A program made the position numbers and the translations under genes. A stretch of 64,000 bases of DNA from Pseudomonas sp. ML96. Its GTDB lineage: Bacteria > Pseudomonadota > Gammaproteobacteria > Pseudomonadales > Pseudomonadaceae. Positions 18,443-26,931 of the stretch are shown one piece after another. The DNA is taken from positions 149,231 to 213,230 of the forward strand of contig NZ_JPMY01000009.1 in NCBI RefSeq assembly GCF_000761545.1, read 5' to 3'. The notes under the pieces are model-generated. The model searched no databases, was not told where the DNA came from, and was given only the letters and a program-made list of their open reading frames with translations. Position 1 is the first letter of the stretch; each line of letters begins with the position of its first letter.

Positions 18443-19295
18443 AGAGCAACCGCCCCAACGCCCTCAAGGTCTTGTTATTCCAGCTGCGCAACGGCAATCG
18501 GCGCAGCAGCTCGCGCGCCAATGGCTTATCGTCGCGCGCGCACTTAAGCAGCATCGAGTTGAGAAAGCGCGCGCAGGTCTTGGGATAGGCCGGGTGATCG
18601 TCGAAGCGCGCGTAGGTGGCAAGCACCGTGTCGATCATGAAGCGGCGATTCTTGTAGGTGTTGGTGCCGTGCACGCGGTACTGCGCCACCACATCCGGCA
18701 GCACGTCGATGAAGTACCCCGCACGGGCGATCTTCAGCTCGACCAGCAGGTCCTCCAGGCGGATGCTGGGATCGAAGCACCCCACCTGCTCCAATACGTC
18801 GCGACGGAACAGCAGGGTCGGCGCAGGAGCGCCCGCCTTGTCGGAGCAGAATACATCCTCGAAGTCGAGCCGACGAAAGGGTCGCTGGCGATCACGCCGG
18901 GCCAGCGACTGCCCGTCGCCATCGATATGGGCGATGTTGCCCGCACAGATGCCGACCTCGGGCTTGTCCTGCAGATAGGCGACCTGCTTCGCCAGGCGCT
19001 CCGGCAGCATCACATCATCGGAGCCAAAGGGTGCAATCAGGCTGCCGCGCGCGCGCGCGATGCAATCGTTGAGGGTGCGTGCCAGACCCTGGTTGGTCTG
19101 CACACGGAAATCGAAACCATGCTTGCGCTGCAGGGCCTGGATGCGCTCGACGCTGTCATCCTTGGAGCCATCGTCGACCACCAGCAGCTCTACTGCGGGA
19201 TAAGTCTGCGCCAGCACACTCTCGATGGCCGCCTCCACATAGGACGCGTGGTTGTATGAGGCGATGATCACCGTGACCAGCGGCTGCTCACTCAT
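18435..19295 (-). CDS. Family 2 glycosyltransferase (LPS outer core)
   Basis: A 286-residue GT-A glycosyltransferase with the family-2 start VTVIIASYNHASYVEAAIES, nucleotide-binding VDDGSKDDS and a metal-site FGSDD. It is the last gene of the minus-strand operon carbamoyltransferase-GT2-GT4-GT2, overlapping the GT4 gene by 8 bases. Position suggests it adds an outer-core sugar, perhaps the WapR role of P. aeruginosa, but sequence alone does not fix donor or acceptor. Confidence 0.86.
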   Translation of the reverse strand: MSEQPLVTVIIASYNHASYVEAAIESVLAQTYPAVELLVVDDGSKDDSVERIQALQRKHGFDFRVQTNQGLARTLNDCIARARGSLIAPFGSDDVMLPERLAKQVAYLQDKPEVGICAGNIAHIDGDGQSLARRDRQRPFRRLDFEDVFCSDKAGAPAPTLLFRRDVLEQVGCFDPSIRLEDLLVELKIARAGYFIDVLPDVVAQYRVHGTNTYKNRRFMIDTVLATYARFDDHPAYPKTCARFLNSMLLKCARDDKPLARELLRRLPLRSWNNKTLRALGRLLFS

Positions 19296-20427
19296 GCCCG
19301 GTCTCCAGCATGCCCTCGATCAGCTCGCGGTAGTGCCTACGGAAGTCGTCTATCGAGTGGGCCTGGCAGAGGTAGGCATAGGCGCGCTCGCCTTCGGCCC
19401 TACGGGCTTGCGGCGGCAGCTCGGCAATCTCACGCAGGCGCACGGCCAATTCAGCGGCATTGCCGCAAGCAAAGATTCGCCCGCCACAGTCTTCGAGGAT
19501 CGGGCGCAGGCTGTCGATGTCGGAGCCCATCACCGGTAGATGCCCGCTCATGCCCTCCAGCAGGGCCAGCGGCAACCCCTCACTCAACGACGGCATAACG
19601 AAGGCATCGAAGCCGCGCACATACTGCAAGGCATCCTCCTTCGCCCCGAGCAGATGCACCCGCGCCTGCAGGCCGTGACGGGCGATGGCCGCCTCCAGGT
19701 CTGCGCGCGCGCGGCCTTCACCGATGATGGCGACCTGTGCCTGCGGAAAGTCGGAGGCGAGCTGCGCGAACGCCTCGATCAGATGGATATGCCCCTTGAC
19801 CGGCACCAGGCGGCCGATGGTACCGAATACGAATGCCTCGGGCGCCAGCCCGAGCCTACGACGAGCCTCCTCCGGCGCATGCTGCAGGCCCTCAGCGCGG
19901 GCGATATCGATGGCATTGTTGATCTGCACCGTATTGGCCGCAGTAAAGCCCGCGCCGCAGCCCCGCAGGTAGTCGCGTACCGCCCGCGATACACCGACCA
20001 CTCGCCAGTTGGCCCGCAGCAGCCGACGCGACTCCCAGCAGCGGTAGCTGCGGTCGAAGTCGCCGATGCCATGCTGCACCCCGATACAGCCGGGGATCTT
20101 CAGCAGCAGATTGAGGATCATCAGCATGTTCATCGGCTTGAAACGATGCGCGACGACCACGTCGAAGCGCTCGGCGCGACAGAACCGGTACAGGCGCCAC
20201 AGCGCCCGCAACCGCAGGCCCTTGAGCGCGCCCTGAGAAAAGCCGAAGTAGACTGAGCGCGCCGCACGGCTCTCGGGCTCGCCCGGTCCCGGCCGGCCAC
20301 GCAGAAAGCCGGTGACGACCTCATAGCGCTCCACCGGCAGACCTTGGATGACCTGCTCGGCCAGGTCCGAGGCATTAACGTTGTAGCGATTCTGCAGTTG
20401 CAGAACCTTGATGCGACGCTGACTCAT
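19288..20427 (-). CDS. Family 4 glycosyltransferase (WapH-like)
   Basis: A 379-residue GT-B glycosyltransferase. The C-terminal half has the nucleotide-sugar segment GTIGRLVPVKGH and the retaining E-x7-E motif (EGLPLALLE). I chose the ATG at 20427 (protein begins MSQRRIKVLQLQ), 11 bases after the upstream stop. An in-frame GTG at 20451 would overlap the upstream gene and add non-conserved residues. It resembles what I remember of WapH, a core glucosyltransferase. The operon context with the carbamoyltransferase supports an LPS-core role. Confidence 0.86.
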   Translation of the reverse strand: MSQRRIKVLQLQNRYNVNASDLAEQVIQGLPVERYEVVTGFLRGRPGPGEPESRAARSVYFGFSQGALKGLRLRALWRLYRFCRAERFDVVVAHRFKPMNMLMILNLLLKIPGCIGVQHGIGDFDRSYRCWESRRLLRANWRVVGVSRAVRDYLRGCGAGFTAANTVQINNAIDIARAEGLQHAPEEARRRLGLAPEAFVFGTIGRLVPVKGHIHLIEAFAQLASDFPQAQVAIIGEGRARADLEAAIARHGLQARVHLLGAKEDALQYVRGFDAFVMPSLSEGLPLALLEGMSGHLPVMGSDIDSLRPILEDCGGRIFACGNAAELAVRLREIAELPPQARRAEGERAYAYLCQAHSIDDFRRHYRELIEGMLETGHE

Positions 20428-20438
20428 GGCGGGTTCTT

Positions 20439-21338
20439 TTAGCTCAGCCACAGGCGCAGGGCCTTGCGGGTATAGGAAAGCTTGAGCAGCACCCGCCAGT
20501 CCGTGCGCAGGGCCTCGCGATAGTATTCGCGGGCACTGTCCCGCTCTCCAGCCAGCAGGCAGGTGCGGAACAGCGACAGGCAGCGCTGCGCGCGATAGGC
20601 GGGCTTGAGCGACTGCAGGTCCGCCGGGAGCCTGGCGAAGACCTCGTCCACCAGAGCCAGGCCAACCTTGCGCGCGGCCTCAGCGTCATGCCGCAAGCTA
20701 CCGGGGTGCTTGTGGATACGCGCCAGGGTCAGCGGCAGCACCACGACCTGGCGCTGCACCAGGCAATAGGCAAAGACCGGCAGGTCCTCACTATGGCGCA
20801 GATGCTCGGGATACGGGCGCTCCAGCAACAGCTCGCGCAGGAATATCGTGGAGCCGTGACCAAGAGCGATCCACTTTTCCAGCAGGTAACCCTCGAGACG
20901 CCGCAGGGCGTCATCGGGTACCGCGCTGGCAGGGTGTTCACGCTCGCGGCCGTCGGGCTGCACGGCCACGTGGCCCGCCAGCCACAGGCCGACATCCGGT
21001 TGTTCGCGCAGCTTTGCGCAGAGCAGGGGCAGCACGCCGGGGACCAGTTCGTCGTCGGCATCAAGCAGCAACACATGGCGCCCCTGAGCCAGGCGCACGC
21101 CATTATTGCGCGCCGCCGAAGGGCCACCATTGGCCTGGCGCACACCCTGAAAGGCGGCGCCATAGCGCTGACTCAGAGTAGTGAAGACCGCCGGGGTATC
21201 GTCGCTGGAGCCATCGTCCACCACCCAGAGTTCGACCTCCGGGGTAGCCTGCGACAACACCGACTCGACAGCACGCGGGAGCACGCCCGCGTAGTTGTAG
21301 GTGGGGATGACAATGCTAAGCAGAGGCTTAGCCGACAT
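20439..21338 (-). CDS. Family 2 glycosyltransferase (LPS outer core)
   Basis: A 299-residue GT-A glycosyltransferase beginning LSIVIPTYNYAGVLPRAVES, with WVVDDGSSDDTP and the metal site LLLDADDELVP. Its start overlaps the carbamoyltransferase stop by 11 bases, so it is translationally coupled. It differs clearly from the other family-2 enzyme two genes downstream, so the two should use different acceptors or linkages. The sugar is not deducible. Confidence 0.86.
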   Translation of the reverse strand: MSAKPLLSIVIPTYNYAGVLPRAVESVLSQATPEVELWVVDDGSSDDTPAVFTTLSQRYGAAFQGVRQANGGPSAARNNGVRLAQGRHVLLLDADDELVPGVLPLLCAKLREQPDVGLWLAGHVAVQPDGREREHPASAVPDDALRRLEGYLLEKWIALGHGSTIFLRELLLERPYPEHLRHSEDLPVFAYCLVQRQVVVLPLTLARIHKHPGSLRHDAEAARKVGLALVDEVFARLPADLQSLKPAYRAQRCLSLFRTCLLAGERDSAREYYREALRTDWRVLLKLSYTRKALRLWLS

Positions 21339-23085
21339 TGTCGTACCAATCCTTGCCGTCCTTGACCACGAGGATGTCTTCCATGATCAGGTACTGCAGG
21401 TCGGAGCCGTAGAACATGTTCAGCGCGTCGGTCGGCGAGCAGATCATCGGCTCACCGCGGCGGTTGAGCGAGGTGTTCAGCGACACGCCGTTGCCGGTGA
21501 GTTTTTCCAGCTCCAGCATCAGGTCGTACCAGCGCGGGTTGAAGCGGCGCTCCAGCACCTGGGCGCGGGAAGTGCCGTCCTCGTGCACCACTTCGCCGAC
21601 GCGGTTCTTCCACTCCTCGTTGACCTCGAAGGTGAAGGTCATGAACGGGCTCGGATGGTCGACCTTGAGCATCTGCGATGCCACGGTGTCGAGCATCGAC
21701 GGGCAGAAGGGTCTCCAGCGCTCGCGGAACTTGATCTGCTCGTTGATGCGGTCGGCCACGCCCGGCACGCTCGGGCAGCCGATGATCGAACGGCCGCCGA
21801 GGGCGCGCGGGCCGAACTCCATGCGACCCTGGAACCAGGCCACAGGGTTGGCGTCGACCATGATCTTGGCGATGCGCTGCGCGGTGTTGTCGATGCGCTT
21901 GAACACCGGCTTGCTCGGGTGGCGAGCGCAGGCCGCGATCACGTCCTCGTTGGAGTAGGACGGGCCGAGGTAGACATGCTCCATCTTCTCCACCGGCACG
22001 CCGCGCTGGTGCGAGACGTAGGCTGCGGCACCGACCGAAGTACCGGCGTCGCCGGAAGCCGGCTGCACGAACAGCTCCTTCACGTCGTCGCGGGCGATGA
22101 TCTTCTGGTTCAGCTTGACGTTCAGCGCGCAGCCGCCGGCGAAGGCGATCTTGCCGGTTTCCTTGAGGATGTCGCCGAGGTAGTACTCCATCATCTCCAG
22201 CGCCAGCTTCTCGAACAGCGCTTGCATGCTGGCGGCGTAGTGGATGTACGGATCGTCGGCGATGTCGCCCTGGCGTTTCGGCCCCAGCCACTCGATCAGC
22301 TTGGGCGAGAAGTAGTAGCCCTTGCCGTTTTCCTTGTAGCGACGGAAGCCGATGACGTTGGCGTAGTCGGTGTTGATGATCAGCTCGCCGTTCTCGAACT
22401 TGGCCAGGCGCGAGAAGTCGTACTTGGCCGCGTCGCCGTAGGGCGCCATGCCCATGACCTTGAACTCGCCGTCGAGCATCTCGAAGCCGAGGAACTCGGT
22501 GATCGCACCATACAGGCCGCCGAGCGAATCCGGATCGTAGAACTCCTTGATCTTGTGGATCTTGCCGTTCTCGCCGTAGCCGAAGAAGGTGGTGGCGTAC
22601 TCACCCTTGCCGTCGATGCCGAGGATCGCGGTCTTTTCCTTGAAGCCCGAGCAGTGGTAGGCGCTGGAGGCGTGGGCCAGGTGGTGCTCGACCGGCTCGA
22701 TCTTGACCTTCTTCAGGTCGAAGCCCAGCTGCTCCAGGCACCACTGAATCTTCTTGTGGTAGCGCTTGTAGCGGCGATTACCCATCAGGATCGCGTCGAG
22801 CGAGCGGTCCGGGGCGTACCAGTAGCGCTTGGCGTAGTGCCAGCGGGCCTTGCCGAACAGGCTGATCGGGGCGAACGGAATGGCCACCACGTCGACGTCG
22901 GACGGCTTGATCCCGGCCTGTTCCAGGCAGAACTTGGCGGACTCGTAGGGCATGCGGTTCTTCGCATGCTTGTCGCGCACGAAGCGCTCTTCCTCGACCG
23001 CCGCGATCAACTTGCCGTCGATGTACAGGGCGGCGGACGGGTCATGGCTGAGTGCGCCGGACAGGCCGAGAATGGTCAATGCCAC
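21328..23085 (-). CDS. O-carbamoyltransferase of the LPS core (PA5005-like)
   Basis: A 585-residue carbamoyltransferase of the NodU/CmcH/TobZ family. It has the N-terminal HHLAHASSAY metal-binding motif and the C-terminal FGPRALGGRSI motif of the YrdC-like domain. In P. aeruginosa the homologue in this position is thought to carbamoylate the second core heptose (WapO). I chose the GTG at 23085, preceded by AAGAGG; the protein then begins ALTILGLSGALSHDPS. It is the first gene of the outer-core operon. Confidence 0.9.
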   Translation of the reverse strand: MALTILGLSGALSHDPSAALYIDGKLIAAVEEERFVRDKHAKNRMPYESAKFCLEQAGIKPSDVDVVAIPFAPISLFGKARWHYAKRYWYAPDRSLDAILMGNRRYKRYHKKIQWCLEQLGFDLKKVKIEPVEHHLAHASSAYHCSGFKEKTAILGIDGKGEYATTFFGYGENGKIHKIKEFYDPDSLGGLYGAITEFLGFEMLDGEFKVMGMAPYGDAAKYDFSRLAKFENGELIINTDYANVIGFRRYKENGKGYYFSPKLIEWLGPKRQGDIADDPYIHYAASMQALFEKLALEMMEYYLGDILKETGKIAFAGGCALNVKLNQKIIARDDVKELFVQPASGDAGTSVGAAAYVSHQRGVPVEKMEHVYLGPSYSNEDVIAACARHPSKPVFKRIDNTAQRIAKIMVDANPVAWFQGRMEFGPRALGGRSIIGCPSVPGVADRINEQIKFRERWRPFCPSMLDTVASQMLKVDHPSPFMTFTFEVNEEWKNRVGEVVHEDGTSRAQVLERRFNPRWYDLMLELEKLTGNGVSLNTSLNRRGEPMICSPTDALNMFYGSDLQYLIMEDILVVKDGKDWYDNVG

Positions 23086-23168
23086 GGGAAAGCCTCTTGC
23101 TGCTACGGGCGGGCGGGCCGCCACGGAAAGTGGAAGGCGGACACGAGGCCGCCCAAACAAAGCCAGGG

Positions 23169-23174
23169 ATTATA
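23169..23174 (-). promoter_or_regulatory. -10 element for the outer-core operon
   Basis: On the minus strand this reads a perfect TATAAT, about 85 bases upstream of the carbamoyltransferase GTG. The 132-base gap (23086-23217) is the only non-coding space before the operon. No good -35 hexamer lies 16-18 bases upstream, so an activator may be needed. Confidence 0.45.
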
Positions 23175-23217
23175 ACGGCTGCACCGGGCCTAGGGTATTC
23201 CAGCCAGCCGAAGCGCC

Positions 23218-24639
23218 TCAGAGCCGCGGCAGACGCTGGTCGAGCAGGCGATGCAGAGCGGATTCGGCCGGCCAGTTGCGCAGGAAGCGCGCCCGGTCGC
23301 GGGCATAGGCGCGGGAGAAAGCAGCCTGGCTGCCGTGCTGGCGCATGGCATCCAGGTCGATCAGGCTCCACTGGCCGTCGACCCAGAACAGGTTGCTGCC
23401 CTTGAAGTCACCGTGGCTGATGCGCTCGCGAATCAGCGCAGCGAACAGCCGATCCAGGCCCTGCAACTCGGCGTCCGGCGGCGCGCCATCGACATGCGCG
23501 GCGAAGCGCGCGCTCAGGCTCTCGCCGGCGCAATGCTCGGTGAGCAGGTAGGCGCGCCCGCGCAACCCGCACCAGCGCCGTTCGAGCACCGCCAGCGGCT
23601 GCGGCGTGGCGATGCCCAGCAGCTCCAGGCGATTGCCCTCGACCCAGCTATGCCAGGCCCGGCTGGGGCGCCAGAAGCGTTTGAGCCAGTGCAGCCAGCT
23701 CTTGATGTTGTAGCGCTTGAGCACCAGCGGCCGCCCCTCGCGCTGCAGCAGGGCGACAGTGGCTGTGCCGCCATCCTTGAGCAGACGGCCACCGGCGATG
23801 GCGTCGTCCGGCGCCTCCAGAACCGACGCCAGCTCGGCCTGGCGCTCGCGACGCACCACGCGCAGGCCGAATGCATTGATGCGTGCGGCGAACAGGCTGC
23901 AATCGCGGCCGATCTTCTTCAGGTAGTCACGCAGGCGCCATTGGCGCACCTTGGCCACCTCATCGAGCAGCGCCTCCAGCGGCAGGGCATGCTCGGCATT
24001 GACCAGCAGGTAGTGGACCAGCAGTTCTTCGGTGAAGGGCGCGAGCTCCGCCGGTAGCTGAGCGAAGAACACCCCGAGGTTTTCCAGCACCCGCTGACGC
24101 GACAACGGCTGACCGGGTGTCTCGACCTGGATGCCGCCGCCGTCGATCAGGAACAGCTGACCGCCATGTCGCAGCAGGTTGTCCAGATGCAGGTCGGCCT
24201 GCCACAGCCCGCGGGCGTGCAGCTGGGCAATGGAACCCAGCGCCTCGCCGAGCACTGCCTGCTGGGCGTCGCTCAACAGCGGCTCGCGCTCGACCGCACG
24301 CCAGGCATCCCACAGACTCTCGGCGCCATCCAGGAAGTCAAACAGCAGCCAGCCGCCCTGCCCTGCCACATGCCCCTCGGCCAGCAGCGCCGGAGTGGTC
24401 AGGCCCTGCTCGGCAAGCAACTTGGCGCCGGCCAGCTCACGCTGGAAGTGACGCTCGGCCTTGCCGCCGACCAGCAGCTTGGCCAGCACGGCGCGGCCCT
24501 GCCACCGGGCCAGGCCGACATAGCGCTGCCCCGGCAGCACCCGCAGCAGTCGGTCGATCTGCAGCGGCTCGCCGCCCAGCTCCAGCGTCAGCGGCAGGCT
24601 CGGCGCGCGTCCGGCCTGCGCCAGCTCGGCGAGCTGCAT
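23218..24639 (-). CDS. Double LPS-kinase-like protein (two kinase folds, PA5006-like)
   Basis: A 473-residue cytoplasmic protein with two kinase-like halves. The first (about 1-235) has the catalytic-loop sequence QADLHLDNLL and metal site LIDGGG. The second (about 255-473) has SHGDFKGSNLF and LIDLDAM. Both keep the catalytic Asp and Asn, so both could be active. I chose the ATG at 24639, whose A is the last base of the wapQ stop (TGATG). It is the last gene of the inner-core operon. The target is unknown but probably a core sugar. Confidence 0.86.
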   Translation of the reverse strand: MQLAELAQAGRAPSLPLTLELGGEPLQIDRLLRVLPGQRYVGLARWQGRAVLAKLLVGGKAERHFQRELAGAKLLAEQGLTTPALLAEGHVAGQGGWLLFDFLDGAESLWDAWRAVEREPLLSDAQQAVLGEALGSIAQLHARGLWQADLHLDNLLRHGGQLFLIDGGGIQVETPGQPLSRQRVLENLGVFFAQLPAELAPFTEELLVHYLLVNAEHALPLEALLDEVAKVRQWRLRDYLKKIGRDCSLFAARINAFGLRVVRRERQAELASVLEAPDDAIAGGRLLKDGGTATVALLQREGRPLVLKRYNIKSWLHWLKRFWRPSRAWHSWVEGNRLELLGIATPQPLAVLERRWCGLRGRAYLLTEHCAGESLSARFAAHVDGAPPDAELQGLDRLFAALIRERISHGDFKGSNLFWVDGQWSLIDLDAMRQHGSQAAFSRAYARDRARFLRNWPAESALHRLLDQRLPRL

Positions 24640-25382
24640 CAGCGCGTCTCCTTGTTGCGCCGACGGGCGCCCAGGCGCTGGTTCCAGCGACCGACGTCGC
24701 CAGCGGCGCCCAGATAGGCACTCAGCAGCTGCTGCACATCGGCCTCGCTCCATACGCTGGCGCGGCGCAGCAGGGGCTCCAGATCCTTGATTCGGTCACG
24801 CTCGCCCAGCAGCAACGGGCGAGTCTTCTCCAGGTCGATCAGCTGCGCCTCGAAGCCGGCGCCGGCCTCGCGCAGGAAGATGTGCTTGGGATAGAAACAG
24901 CCATGCACCTGCCCCGCGCCGTGCAGGCGGCGGGCCAGCTCGCCACAGGCCTGCAGGATGGCGCTGCGCTGCGCCGGCTCCAGTTGCGCCCAGTGCGGTA
25001 GCCACTGGTCCAGTTCCTTCCAGCCATCCAGGGCACGGGTGAGCAGCACCGCTCGACGTTCGCCCGGCAACCGTCGTTCGGCAAAGAAAGCGGCCTGCAG
25101 CGCCGGAATGCCCAGGCCGCTGTAGCGGCGGATATTGCGAAACTCGCGGGCGAAGGTCGGCTCACCGAGGGGGCGCAACAGGCTGCGAGTCAGGTGGTTG
25201 CTCTGCCGCTTGAGGTAGTAGGCCGCCTCGCCCAGGTCCAGGCGATAGACACTGCTCCAGCCGCCACGCTCGGTATTCGGCTCATCCACAGCTTCCAGCT
25301 TGAGCGCCCACAGCGCATCGAAATCGGCCAGTCCGTGGCGCTCGAGAATCTCGCGATCCTCGGCGGCGATGAAATCGCTCAT
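24639..25382 (-). CDS. wapQ: LPS-kinase family protein WapQ (InaA-like), Asp-to-Cys in catalytic loop
   Basis: A 247-residue member of the WaaP kinase superfamily. The catalytic loop reads HGCFYPKHIFL: aligned with WaaP (HRDCYICHFLL), the catalytic Asp position is Cys. The LIDLEKTR metal-site segment is kept. It may be a pseudokinase, or use another residue. Start ATG at 25382, in an ATGA overlap with wapP. It also overlaps the next gene by one base. The gene name follows operon position (waaP-wapP-wapQ) and is from memory. Confidence 0.82.
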   Translation of the reverse strand: MSDFIAAEDREILERHGLADFDALWALKLEAVDEPNTERGGWSSVYRLDLGEAAYYLKRQSNHLTRSLLRPLGEPTFAREFRNIRRYSGLGIPALQAAFFAERRLPGERRAVLLTRALDGWKELDQWLPHWAQLEPAQRSAILQACGELARRLHGAGQVHGCFYPKHIFLREAGAGFEAQLIDLEKTRPLLLGERDRIKDLEPLLRRASVWSEADVQQLLSAYLGAAGDVGRWNQRLGARRRNKETR

Positions 25383-26116
25383 TCCCTGCCCTCGAAGAAT
25401 TTCACTATCTGAACCACGCGGCGCTTGTCGCTGGCGTTCAGCCGCGTGCGGCCACGGTACTGCAGGTAGAAGCGCAGACGCTGGCTGCGCGACAGCACCT
25501 TGCTGGCGACCTTGTCCAGGCAGGCCAGGTCCTTGACGATGCGGTAGCGCAGGAACGGCCCCCACCAGAAAGCGCCGGTCGGACAATCGATGAAGAACAG
25601 CTCGCCGGCCGGGTTGACCAGCAGGTTGCGCCACTTCAGGTCGTTATGGGCGAAGTGGTGGTCGTGCAGGGCGCGGGTCGCCTTGGCCAGCTGGCGGCTG
25701 ACGCCATCCACCCAGTGCGCATCGGCCAGGCGCGGATCGCTCTGCTGGGCGATGGCCGCCAGGTCCATGGTGCCTTCCAGCTCGCGGGTGATCAGCGCAC
25801 CGCGCTTGAAGGCGCCGCGCTCACGCTCCTGCCCCCAGCCCACCAGCGCCGCGGTGGGGATGCCCCACTTGGCGAAATACTTGAGGTTCTGCCACTCGGC
25901 CTTGACCCGCGGCCGGCCGAACCAGCGACGCAGGCCCTTGCCGGCGCCCCAGTAGCGTTTGACGTAGTAGCGCACGCCGGCGTGCTCTACCCGCAACACT
26001 TCGGAGAGCGGATCGCCGGTGATCCAGTCGCCCTCCAGCGCGAACACCTGGTCGAGGTCGGCGAAAAGTGCAGCAGTTTCGGCATCCAGCCCCTCGGCGA
26101 GCTTCCACTGACTCAC
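25379..26116 (-). CDS. wapP: LPS core heptose kinase family protein WapP
   Basis: A 245-residue kinase-like protein with a YYVKRYWG lysine strand, catalytic loop HNDLKWRNLLV and metal site FIDCP, all consistent with an active Kdo/heptose kinase. GTG start at 26116 within the waaP stop (GTGA overlap), with AGAGGAGG upstream. In P. aeruginosa the waaP-wapP-wapQ set phosphorylates the inner-core heptoses. Assignment is by motif and operon order. Confidence 0.87.
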   Translation of the reverse strand: MSQWKLAEGLDAETAALFADLDQVFALEGDWITGDPLSEVLRVEHAGVRYYVKRYWGAGKGLRRWFGRPRVKAEWQNLKYFAKWGIPTAALVGWGQERERGAFKRGALITRELEGTMDLAAIAQQSDPRLADAHWVDGVSRQLAKATRALHDHHFAHNDLKWRNLLVNPAGELFFIDCPTGAFWWGPFLRYRIVKDLACLDKVASKVLSRSQRLRFYLQYRGRTRLNASDKRRVVQIVKFFEGRE

Positions 26117-26931
26117 GCTTCGCCTCCTCTGGCGTACTTGCGCTCGAAGCGCGCCAGCAGGCGTTCGGCCTTGCCCTCGAGCCAGCGCAGCAACGGCGCC
26201 TCGTCCTGCAGGATTTGGCGCAGAGACTTGCCTGCGAAGTAGCCGCGCAGGAAGCGCAGCTTGTCGCGGCGGCTCAGGCCGATGTTCAGCGCAGAGAAAT
26301 ACAGCCCGGCCAGGTCCTTGTTGCGCCAGCGCAGCGGCGTGGCGCCGCGTACCTGGGCGCGGTGCAGATCGATGAGGGACAGGCGCAGATCGTCCGCCGT
26401 CACCGGCTTGTCGGTGTGCAGCAGGAAGTGGCAGATGTAGCAGTCGCGGTGGTTGACCCCGGCGCGGTGCATATTGCCGGTCATCTTCGCCACCTCGGCG
26501 ATCAGCGCACGCTTGAGGCGCGGCTGCGGCGGCTGCTCAACCCAATTCAGGGTCAGCTGCTCCAGGTCGGTGGTCGGCGCCAGCTCCTCGGTGACGATGA
26601 AGGAATGCTGCGCCGCCGGATTGCTGCCGCGCTCGCCGTAGGCCACGGCGGTCATGGTCGGCACACCGGCCTCGGTCAGGCGCTGGATCGCCGCCCACTC
26701 CTGGCCGGCACCGAGCACCGGCTGCTTGGCGGTGAGCAGGTTCTTGAATATCTCGCCCCAACCCACGCCACGGTGAATCTTGACGAAGTAACCACGGCCA
26801 TCGACCTCGGTGCGCAACGTGCGGCGCGCCTCCAGCTCGCGGTAGACCTGGCCCTGCAGGCCCTCCACGGCGACGAAGGCATCACGCCCGGCCCACAACG
26901 ACTTGAACGGCTCGGCAAGGATCAGCTTCAT
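26113..26931 (-). CDS. waaP: LPS core heptose(I) kinase WaaP
   Basis: A 272-residue kinase that phosphorylates heptose I of the inner core, a modification needed for outer-membrane integrity. It has the ATP-lysine strand GYFVKIHRG, catalytic loop HRDCYICHFLL with the essential Asp, and SLIDLHRAQ as metal site. I chose the ATG at 26931 (protein begins MKLILAEPFKSLWAGRDAF), which overlaps the waaG stop as ATGA. The N-terminus and length match the family. Confidence 0.95.
   Translation of the reverse strand: MKLILAEPFKSLWAGRDAFVAVEGLQGQVYRELEARRTLRTEVDGRGYFVKIHRGVGWGEIFKNLLTAKQPVLGAGQEWAAIQRLTEAGVPTMTAVAYGERGSNPAAQHSFIVTEELAPTTDLEQLTLNWVEQPPQPRLKRALIAEVAKMTGNMHRAGVNHRDCYICHFLLHTDKPVTADDLRLSLIDLHRAQVRGATPLRWRNKDLAGLYFSALNIGLSRRDKLRFLRGYFAGKSLRQILQDEAPLLRWLEGKAERLLARFERKYARGGEA

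Noticed and set aside
21301..23175. Plus-strand open frame of about 620 codons opposite the carbamoyltransferase
   Set aside because: The opposite strand encodes a full carbamoyltransferase; the plus-strand product has no motif and no ribosome site.
24639..25634. A longer wapQ starting upstream of 25382
   Set aside because: The extra 84 codons overlap wapP in another frame and look like non-coding translation; the ATGA junction gives a proper start.
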